Shown piece after piece: positions 50,675-57,121 of a stretch of DNA of 64,000 bases. The notes beneath the pieces were generated by a model. The model saw only the letters and a list, made by a program, of their open reading frames with translations, searched no databases and was not told the DNA's origin. A program made the translations under genes and the position numbers. Origin of the DNA: Streptomyces sp. M41(2017). Lineage in GTDB: Bacteria > Actinomycetota > Actinomycetes > Streptomycetales > Streptomycetaceae. Where the stretch lies: assembly GCF_002078175.1 (NCBI RefSeq), contig NZ_MWFK01000002.1, positions 806,001 through 870,000 of the forward strand. The letters run 5' to 3'. How positions within the stretch are numbered: position 1 is the first letter of the stretch; the number at the start of each line of letters is the position of its first letter.

Positions 50675-50698
50675 GCATGGCGCGGTCGGTGCGGGTAC
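50675..50698 (+). promoter_or_regulatory. Candidate SigB-type promoter of the SsgA-like gene
   Basis: GCAT (50675-50678), 14-base spacer, GGGTAC (50693-50698): a full match to GNNT-N14-16-GGGTAY. The leader to the TTG start would be about 32 bases. Confidence 0.6.
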
Positions 50699-50736
50699 TA
50701 GGGAGGTCTCCGTCCGTCCTTCCCCAGGGGCCTGTC

Positions 50737-51162
50737 TTGATCACATCCGTGCGCCGAACGCTCGTCATGCAGCTGGTCACCGAGACCACCGGGCGCTCCC
50801 CCGTCATGGCTCACCTCGCGTATCGCGCCGACGATCCGTTCGCCGTCACCATGACCTTCAGTCACGACGGTCTGGTGCTCGCCCGGTGGCGGCTCGACCG
50901 CGAGATGCTGGCCGAGGGGATCGAGCGTCCGGTCGGCGAAGGGGACGTGCGCATCGGTCCGCGGGCCACCGGCATCTGGCGGGAGGTGCGGCTGGAGTTC
51001 TTCGGCCGCCCCCACTCCGACGGCGGGCGGCAGCACGCGGTGGTCGTCGGGTGGGCCCCCGCGGTCCTGTCGTTCCTGGACGAGACCCACCGGATCGTCG
51101 CACCCGGCGAGGAACGGGTCTCCCTCGACGGGTTCCTCGCGGAGGTCATCGCCGGCAGCTGA
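50737..51162 (+). CDS. SsgA/SsgB-like sporulation and cell division regulator
   Basis: 141 residues, the size of SsgA-like proteins, which guide septum placement and wall remodelling in sporulating actinomycetes. Family motifs: YRADDPFAVTMTF (about 29-41), WRLDREMLAEGI (about 50-61), GEGDVRIGP (about 66-74) and FLDETHRIVAPGEE. I chose a TTG at 50737: AGGGG lies seven bases before it and the N-terminal length to the YxxxDPF block (29 residues) then equals SsgB. The ATG at 50767 would remove ten residues of the first strand. Preceded by a SigB-type promoter. Confidence 0.85.
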   Translation: MITSVRRTLVMQLVTETTGRSPVMAHLAYRADDPFAVTMTFSHDGLVLARWRLDREMLAEGIERPVGEGDVRIGPRATGIWREVRLEFFGRPHSDGGRQHAVVVGWAPAVLSFLDETHRIVAPGEERVSLDGFLAEVIAGS

Positions 51163-51255
51163 GGCGGCCCGGGGGCCGCCTGCCGGAGTGTGGTCCCCGT
51201 CGGCCTCCCGGCGTCGCGACCGCCGAAGCTCCGTGGGCGGCGGTGCGACGGCCGG

Positions 51256-52149
51256 TCAGTGGGCGAGTTCCCCCACGTGCGGCACCACGCGGGTCAGCCG
51301 CAGGACACCCCACAGGACGAGCCCGGCTCCGGCCAGTTCGGGCAGCAGCCACCAGCCGGTGCGGATGGTCTCTCCGAAGAGGAAGACGCCGAGGAACAGG
51401 CTCACCGTCGCGTCGCCGATCGTGAGGGCGGGCTGCGAGGCGGCCAACGGGCCCGCCTGGAGCGCGTTCTCCAGCAGCAGCACGGCGCCGATGCCGGTCA
51501 CGACGAACCCGTACGTCTGCCACACGCTCAGGAAGGCGACGAAGCCGTCGTCCTCCAGCGTGCCGACGGCCGACTTCAGGAGCGCGGCGGTCAGAGCGTT
51601 GCTGATGGCCGACGCAGACCCCAGCACGGCAGCACGGAACAGCGGCGGTCGTCCGGGGCGTGAGACCACGACGGCGACGGCGACCGCCGAGAGGCACAGG
51701 ATCAGGATCGGGATCCAGCGGGCCATGGGGGCGGAGGTGTCCGCTCCCGACGGGTCGGCGGCGACGAGAACCAGACCGAGGCCGGCCACCACTCCCGCGA
51801 CGGCCCACCATCCCGCGCCCGGAAGGCTGCGGTGCAGCAGCGGAATGGCGATCATCAGGGCGAACGGCAGCTCCAGGATGAACAGCGGCTGGACCAGGGA
51901 CAGAGGTCCGTTCACCAGCGCGAGGGCCTGGAAGAGCGCCGCTCCGGCCACCCCGGCGATGCCGATCAGCCAGGCGGGCTGCCGGGCGAGTTCCAGGATG
52001 AGCCGCAGTCCGCCGCCCTCGGGGACGCGGGCGGCCGCCTTGCGCTGGAACGCCGTTCCCATGGCGTTGCTGGCGGCTCCCAGCAGGGCGAACAGTACGG
52101 CCAGCGCTATCACCCCTCCACCATGCCCCGGGACGGCGGGCGGTGGCAT
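51256..52149 (-). CDS. DMT/EamA-like membrane transporter
   Basis: 297 residues with nine to ten hydrophobic helices and two related halves, as in the drug/metabolite transporter superfamily. Characteristic parts are LFALLGAASNAMGTAFQRKA, NGPLSLVQPLFILELPFAL and LLLENALQAGPLAASQPALT. It matches the NIPA/DMT branch annotated only as DMT family transporter. Start is uncertain: ATG at 52149, or a GTG at 52113 where the first helix begins but the ribosome binding site abuts the codon. Substrate unknown. Confidence 0.78.
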   Translation of the reverse strand: MPPPAVPGHGGGVIALAVLFALLGAASNAMGTAFQRKAAARVPEGGGLRLILELARQPAWLIGIAGVAGAALFQALALVNGPLSLVQPLFILELPFALMIAIPLLHRSLPGAGWWAVAGVVAGLGLVLVAADPSGADTSAPMARWIPILILCLSAVAVAVVVSRPGRPPLFRAAVLGSASAISNALTAALLKSAVGTLEDDGFVAFLSVWQTYGFVVTGIGAVLLLENALQAGPLAASQPALTIGDATVSLFLGVFLFGETIRTGWWLLPELAGAGLVLWGVLRLTRVVPHVGELAH

Positions 52150-52238
52150 CCCGGGCCCGCCGGTCGGACGGCCGCCCGCCGGAAGCTCCCCGTGCCCTCA
52201 CCCGGCGCTCCGAACGGGACTTCTTGCGAGGACGTCGT

Positions 52239-52889
52239 TCACCAGGACGGGCCCGTGGTGACCATGAGGTGGACGAAGGTCAGCCACACACCGGCGGCGA
52301 CGGCCGCGAGGCGGAGCCTGCGTCGGCGGGCCGCCGACACCGGGTCGGGTCCGCCTGCGACCGGCAGGCCGGCCGACCTCCTGGCCGGCTCCGCGAGCGG
52401 CCGGGTCGACACGATCACGGTGGCGGGCGGTGGCGTCGCCGGCCGGGACGGGCGGGACGCCGACGCGTTGCGTGGCGGCGGAGTGGGCGACCTCACCGGT
52501 GACGGGGCCAGGGCCAGGGCCAGGGCGACCGGGGTCCCCTTCTTCGGCGGGGCCGACGCTCTCTTCTTCGGCGGAGGCGCGGTTCGCTTCTTCGCCGGGG
52601 CCGGGGGCGGGTCCGCGAGTGCCATGGGGGCGAGGCCCTGGGCCAGGCCGCTGAGGAACGCCGCGTAGGCGGCCCGGCGCCGGCCCGTGGGCGCGGTGCG
52701 GCCCGCCTCCCAGGAACGGACCGTCGCCGGAGTCACCCCGAACGCGGTCGCCACCTGCCGTTCGGACAGGCCCCAGGAGCGCCGCAACCGCTCCCTGGCC
52801 TCGGGCGCCGGGAGGGGGGACATGCCGTCATGGCGGCGCGGGTGGGACGGCATGGGATGCGACGGGTGCGCGAGGAGGTCGGTCGTCAT
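52239..52889 (-). CDS. Xre-type HTH protein with C-terminal membrane helix
   Basis: 216 residues. An HTH at about 28-75 (RLRRSWGLSERQVATAFGVT, then VRSWEAGRTAPTGRRRAAYA), a Pro/Ala/Lys-rich linker with repeated PPKK motifs (about 95-180), and one hydrophobic helix near the C-terminus (about 190-210) preceded by ARRRRLRL. This predicts a membrane-tethered DNA-binding protein with the HTH in the cytosol. ATG at 52889, without a clear ribosome binding site; later in-frame ATGs exist. Target unknown. Confidence 0.7.
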   Translation of the reverse strand: MTTDLLAHPSHPMPSHPRRHDGMSPLPAPEARERLRRSWGLSERQVATAFGVTPATVRSWEAGRTAPTGRRRAAYAAFLSGLAQGLAPMALADPPPAPAKKRTAPPPKKRASAPPKKGTPVALALALAPSPVRSPTPPPRNASASRPSRPATPPPATVIVSTRPLAEPARRSAGLPVAGGPDPVSAARRRRLRLAAVAAGVWLTFVHLMVTTGPSW

Positions 52890-53001
52890 GACCGTAGGAC
52901 AACCGCACTCCAGGTCATGTGACTGTCCGTTCGGGCAATACACCCGTCCGCAGTAGCGGGCGAAGCGTGGCCCCTGTGCGGTCCGCCCCGGCGTGGAGTC
53001 G

Positions 53002-54657
53002 TCAGTCGACGGTGACGACCACGGAGTGCCGGCCGCTGGCGCCGTCCGGAATCGTCTGGGTGCGCTTGGCCGTCTGCACCCGGCCCGTGCGGTCGGTGGC
53101 CCGCACGGTGAGGGTGTGCCCACCGCTCGTGGCCTGCCAGGGGAACGACCACTGCCGCCAGGTGTCGACGGTGTCCTCGGACGCCAGGCGTGCCTCCTGC
53201 CACGCTCCGTCGTCGACCCGCACCTCGACCTTGTCGATCCCCCGGTGCTGCGCCCAGGCGACCCCGGCGACCATGACGGTGCCCGCCTTCGGCCGCGCGA
53301 AGGGCTTCGGCGTGTCGATGCGCGACTCGGTCTTGATCGGTGCCCTGCGTGCCCACTTCCGCTTGACCCAGTACGGGTCGTAGGCGTCGAAGGTGGTCAG
53401 CTCGATGTCCTTGATCCACTTGCACGCCGACACGTAGCCGTAGAGGCCGGGGACGAGCATCCGTACCGGGAAGCCGTGCTCGAAGGGCAGCGGCTGCCCG
53501 TTCATTCCCACGGCGAGCATCGCGTCCCGGCCGTCCATCACGTCGTCCACGGGACTGCCGATCGTCATGCCGTCCACCGAGCGGGCCACCAGCTGATCGG
53601 CGGGACCGCCCTTGGACGGCGGCCGGACTCCGCATTCGGCGAGGAGGTCGGCGAGCCGCACTCCGATCCAGCGGGCGTTTCCGACGTAGGGGCCGCCGAC
53701 CTCGTTGGAGACGCAGGTCAGCGTGATGTTCCGCTCGATCAGCTCGCGCCGGAGCAGGTCGTCGAACGTGAAGGTCGTCGGGCGGGTCACGCCCTTGCCG
53801 TGGATCCTCAGCCGCCAGGCGTTCGCGTCGACCTTGGGGACCACCAGGGCCGTGTCGACGCGGTAGAAGTCGCCGTTCGGGGTCACGAAGGGGCTGATCC
53901 CGGGGATACGGAGCTGCGCGCCGCCGGGGACGGGCCTGGCCCGGGAGGACGCGGCCGGCAGCACCAGTTTGTCGCGCGAGGCGACGGCGTCCTGGCCGCG
54001 GTTGCCGTTCAGCGAACGGCCCAGGGCTCCCGCTCCGGCCGAGGCCGCGGCCGCCGCGGTGGCCGCGATGATGAATCCGCGCCGGTCCCAGCCGGACTCC
54101 CTCGACGCGACGGCCGGGGCGGCAGCTCCGCCGGTCGCCGTGGAGTGGTTCTCGTCCGGCTGGGGGTCCGGCGCGGAGGGTGCCGGCCGGGCGACGGAGA
54201 GCCGTCCGACCAGCACGTACAGGAGGGCGGCGCCACACAGTGCCCCGGCCACCGACGGCAGCGCGTCGGTCCAGCTCGTGGAATCGGGCCGGCTGAGCGC
54301 GGCGGCACCGCCGATGACACCGAACAGGAGCACGCCCGCCGCTCCGGCGCGGCGATGACGGACGGCGAAAGCGCCCAGCACGCCCGCGAACAGGGCGAGG
54401 ACGACCAGGATGCCGAGCTGGAGGACGAGCTTGTCGTTCGTGCCGAAATGCCGGATCGCCCAGTCCTTCACCGCGGGCGGTGTGCGGTCGATGGCGGCGC
54501 CCCCCACGGCGACGATCGGACCCGCTTCCGGCCGTACGAGCGCGGAAACCAGTTCGGCCATGGCGAGGGCGGCGAATCCGGCGAGAAATCCACTCAGCGC
54601 ACCCAGCGGGTAGCGCACCCAATTCTTCCGCGCATTCCGGTCCTTCTGTCCTGTCAT
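53002..54657 (-). CDS. Membrane-anchored sulfite oxidase-like molybdopterin oxidoreductase with internal Tat signal
   Basis: 551 residues. Four helices lie in the first 170 residues. A twin-arginine segment WDRRGFIIAATAAAAASAG (about 192-210) forms the fifth helix, then an extracytoplasmic Moco domain (about 250-450) with the metal-binding Cys in LTCVSNEVGG (about 321) and an Ig-like dimerisation domain (about 450-551). Four Sec-inserted helices plus a Tat-dependent last one is a known actinobacterial assembly type. Likely oxidises or reduces a small sulfur or nitrogen compound outside the membrane. ATG 54657 has no clear ribosome binding site. It follows the anti-sigma gene by 136 bases. Confidence 0.88.
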   Translation of the reverse strand: MTGQKDRNARKNWVRYPLGALSGFLAGFAALAMAELVSALVRPEAGPIVAVGGAAIDRTPPAVKDWAIRHFGTNDKLVLQLGILVVLALFAGVLGAFAVRHRRAGAAGVLLFGVIGGAAALSRPDSTSWTDALPSVAGALCGAALLYVLVGRLSVARPAPSAPDPQPDENHSTATGGAAAPAVASRESGWDRRGFIIAATAAAAASAGAGALGRSLNGNRGQDAVASRDKLVLPAASSRARPVPGGAQLRIPGISPFVTPNGDFYRVDTALVVPKVDANAWRLRIHGKGVTRPTTFTFDDLLRRELIERNITLTCVSNEVGGPYVGNARWIGVRLADLLAECGVRPPSKGGPADQLVARSVDGMTIGSPVDDVMDGRDAMLAVGMNGQPLPFEHGFPVRMLVPGLYGYVSACKWIKDIELTTFDAYDPYWVKRKWARRAPIKTESRIDTPKPFARPKAGTVMVAGVAWAQHRGIDKVEVRVDDGAWQEARLASEDTVDTWRQWSFPWQATSGGHTLTVRATDRTGRVQTAKRTQTIPDGASGRHSVVVTVD

Positions 54658-54793
54658 CACGAGAGGAATCCGATTCCGGCGGCCCCGCGGATTGGTCCGG
54701 ACGGGAAATTCACCTCGTACGACCATTTCCCCTCGGCCCCGTCGGCGAGAGTGCCCCTGCGTCCGGATGGCCGCATCGACCCGGTCCGGCCTC

Positions 54794-55531
54794 TCACGCG
54801 CGAAAGCCCACCAGCGTCACGGGCGTCGAGGTGGGGTGGCGGGAACCCCCGGCGGGTTCGACGGTGACGCCCAGTCCCGAGGCCGCGCCGATGTCTCCGT
54901 CGAGGACCACGGCGACGGGGTCGCGGGAGGCGTGGACGAGGCCGGCGGGCCGCATCACCCCGGCGTCGTCGAACCAGAGTTCGTACACGCGTCCCCGCCC
55001 CGGTGAGGGGACCGTGTCGGCGGTGAGCAGGGCCCGGTCCACCTGGTGCGAGACGACCACGCGGGCGGTCGCCCCACCGGTCAGCGGCAGGGACCGGGTC
55101 TGCGCGTCCGGGGCGGCCAACAGGGCGGTGACGAGGGCCAGTCGGTGTTCGGCCCGGGCCTGTTCGGTACCGGCCCGCCGGTTCTGCAGGACGCTCCCGC
55201 CGCCGAACGCCAGGGCGGCGGCGACACAGGCAGCGAGGGCCCATCGCGCGGCGCGGCGCGAGGGGCCGGTGAGGGCCGGGATCCTCGTCCGCAGCACAGG
55301 GCCCGGGACCTGTCGTGTCCCTTCGACACGCGTCAGCACGTCCTGTCTGAACTGCCCCCGCGGGCGCACCGTCGCGGCCGCGGCGAGACGGGCCGCGGTC
55401 TCCCGGAGCTCCTCCGCCTCGGTCGTGCAGACCGGGCAGGAGCCCAGGTGCCGCTCGAACTCGGTTCGTTCGGCGGGGTCCAGGGCGTCGAGCGCGTAGG
55501 CCCCCATCAGCAGATGCGGGTCGTTTCTCAT
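54794..55531 (-). CDS. RskA-like membrane anti-sigma factor with no adjacent sigma gene
   Basis: 245 residues. Zinc anti-sigma motif H28-x3-C32-x2-C35 (HLGSCPVC) in the cytosolic part, preceded by LLMGAYALDALDPAERTEFE. One membrane helix at about 94-113, then an extracytoplasmic RskA C-terminal domain (about 120-245: VYELWFDDAGVMRPAG). It would bind an ECF sigma of the SigK group and be cut by regulated proteolysis. The sigma gene that normally precedes rskA is absent; a 35-codon ORF with a strong ribosome binding site overlaps the start instead (ATGA), and the gene has no ribosome binding site of its own. Confidence 0.88.
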   Translation of the reverse strand: MRNDPHLLMGAYALDALDPAERTEFERHLGSCPVCTTEAEELRETAARLAAAATVRPRGQFRQDVLTRVEGTRQVPGPVLRTRIPALTGPSRRAARWALAACVAAALAFGGGSVLQNRRAGTEQARAEHRLALVTALLAAPDAQTRSLPLTGGATARVVVSHQVDRALLTADTVPSPGRGRVYELWFDDAGVMRPAGLVHASRDPVAVVLDGDIGAASGLGVTVEPAGGSRHPTSTPVTLVGFRA

Positions 55532-55635
55532 GACGACGTCCGGGAGAGGACGGCGAAACGGAGACGCCCGGCGAACGAGGGGCGATCGGGCTCCGTTCCG
55601 GCCGGGAATGCACCTGCGAGAATTCCACGCGACAT
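55528..55635 (-). CDS. 35-codon leader ORF coupled to the orphan anti-sigma gene
   Basis: Begins MSRGILAGAFPAGTEPDRPS and ends LSRTSS. AAAGGA lies six bases upstream of the ATG at 55635, and its stop overlaps the anti-sigma ATG (ATGA), exactly where a sigma gene would end in a sigK-rskA operon. No similarity to a sigma C-terminus is visible. It may serve only to load ribosomes onto the anti-sigma message, be a regulatory peptide, or be a remnant. Confidence 0.5.
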   Translation of the reverse strand: MSRGILAGAFPAGTEPDRPSFAGRLRFAVLSRTSS

Positions 55636-55756
55636 TCGGAGTCCTTTCCCGGCACACAGCCCATCGCCGGTAATCCGCAGCTGGGACGGCCGCGGATTGG
55701 TGTGCGATTCCTCACCGTCCGGGTGAAGCGCCCCGCACCGGGCACCCGAGTGGTGG

Positions 55757-55791
55757 AGCCCCGTCACCCCCATCCCCGTGGTGGCGGGGCT
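55757..55791. other. Terminator-like hairpin in a divergent promoter region
   Basis: AGCCCCGTCACC (55757-55768) pairs with GGTGGCGGGGCT (55780-55791): 12 bp with one G-T, 11-base loop. No gene ends next to it on either strand, so it is a leader structure, an insulator or a relic. Confidence 0.45.
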
Positions 55792-55905
55792 TCGCGCGTC
55801 CTCCCGGCGGACGTGTCCACCCGGACCGCCCGAGCGGACCGTGCGGCCGACCGGAATGCGCGGCCGTCCCAAATGGAGGAGCGTGGTGGCGTAAGGAGGA
55901 GTGCC

Positions 55906-57012
55906 ATGGCCCCGAAGGCCGCGCCCGGTGAGCGGGACGCTACGGACCGGAGCTGGCTGCGCGGCTCACCCCCTCCGCGCTGGGTACGGGTGCTTCCGAT
56001 CGCGTTGCTGGTCGGCGTCTGCGTCGCCGAACTCACCACCGGTCACGAGCTGGACATCGGGTTCCTCCTCGGCGCCATCCCCTCGCTCGCCGTCCTGTCC
56101 TACGGTCCGGTGGGGACGGCGGTGTTCGGCGTGGTCGTGGTGATCCTGCTGAACATCCCCGCCATCCAGCTCAACCGTCCCGGCAACACCGACCTCGTGA
56201 CCATCGTCTTCATCGCGTTGCTCAGCGTGCTCGTGGCCCTCGTCCGCAGTCGCAGGGAACAGCACCTCGTCACCGTGCGATCGGTGGCGGAGGCCGCCCA
56301 GCTCGCCGTGCTGCCGCCGCTGCCCGACCGGGTCGGACCGGTGCGCTGCGTGGGGCTGTACCGGCCGGCGCAGCGGGAGACCCTGGTCGGCGGCGACTTC
56401 TTCGACGTGCGCGACGGCCCCTTCGGGGTCCGGGCCGTGATGGGTGACGTGCAGGGTCACGGGCTGTCCGCGGTGGGGACGGTCGCGTCGCTCCTCGGGG
56501 CGTTCCGGGAGACCGTCCTCGACCAGCGCGACCTCGTCGAGGCCGCGGCGCGGCTCGACCGCAGGCTGGTGGTGGACTCGTCGGGGTCCGAGCACGCGGA
56601 GATGTTCGCGACCGTGCTGCTGCTGGAGTTCTCTCCCTCGGCGGACAGGGTGCGGATGGTGTCCTGCGGACATCCGCGTCCGCTGCTGCTGCGCGGCGTG
56701 AAGGCCCTGGAACTCGACAGCGAGCCGGGGCCGCCCGTCGGCACGGGCTTCTTCGAGCTCTCCCCTCCCGAATGCCGCACCGTCGAGCTGGAGCCCGGCG
56801 ACCGGCTGTTCCTGGCGTCGGACGGTGTCAGCGAGAGCCGCGATCGGTCCGGCGCCTTCTACCCCTTGCCGGACCGCCTCGCGACCTTCGCCGACGAACA
56901 CGCGGACGCCCTCCCCGAGCGCGTGTGGAAGGACCTCACGGCCTACTGCCCCTCGATCCGCGACGACGTGACGATGCTGGTCCTGGCCCCGGTGCCGGGC
57001 GAGGAGGCGTGA
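55906..57012 (+). CDS. Membrane-anchored SpoIIE-type PP2C phosphatase
   Basis: 368 residues. Two to four N-terminal helices (about 28-112, e.g. VLPIALLVGVCVAELTTG and AVFGVVVVILLNIP), then a SpoIIE PP2C domain (about 135-365) with GGDFFDVRDG, GDVQGHGLSAV and FLASDGVSESRD for the metal centre. No PAS or GAF domain. It should dephosphorylate STAS proteins from the inner face of the membrane. ATG at 55906 with AAGGAGG seven to eight bases upstream. Confidence 0.92.
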   Translation: MAPKAAPGERDATDRSWLRGSPPPRWVRVLPIALLVGVCVAELTTGHELDIGFLLGAIPSLAVLSYGPVGTAVFGVVVVILLNIPAIQLNRPGNTDLVTIVFIALLSVLVALVRSRREQHLVTVRSVAEAAQLAVLPPLPDRVGPVRCVGLYRPAQRETLVGGDFFDVRDGPFGVRAVMGDVQGHGLSAVGTVASLLGAFRETVLDQRDLVEAAARLDRRLVVDSSGSEHAEMFATVLLLEFSPSADRVRMVSCGHPRPLLLRGVKALELDSEPGPPVGTGFFELSPPECRTVELEPGDRLFLASDGVSESRDRSGAFYPLPDRLATFADEHADALPERVWKDLTAYCPSIRDDVTMLVLAPVPGEEA

Positions 57013-57054
57013 CGGGACGGCGGCCCTCGTACCGGCGGGCCGAACCGCACCCGG

Positions 57055-57120
57055 CCCCCTCCCCCTCCCCCTCCCCCTCCCCCACTCCCGCTCCCGCTCC
57101 CGCTCCCGCTCCCGCTCCCG
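57055..57120. repeat. Hexanucleotide tract between convergent genes
   Basis: Four CCCCCT units and one CCCCCA (57055-57084), then six CTCCCG units (57085-57120), 66 bases in all, ending one base beyond the KstD-like stop codon. No hairpin terminator is visible in this 109-base gap. Related to the tract at 13941-13964. Confidence 0.85.
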
Positions 57121-57121
57121 C

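Noticed and set aside
54794..55531. Search for a sigma factor gene adjacent to the RskA-like anti-sigma gene
   Set aside because: No frame on either strand between 55532 and 55905 shows sigma region 2 or 4 motifs; only the 35-codon ORF is credible.
57055..57120. Simple repeat considered as an integration site or origin iteron
   Set aside because: Hexamer homopolymer-like composition, no integrase, tRNA or DnaA boxes nearby.
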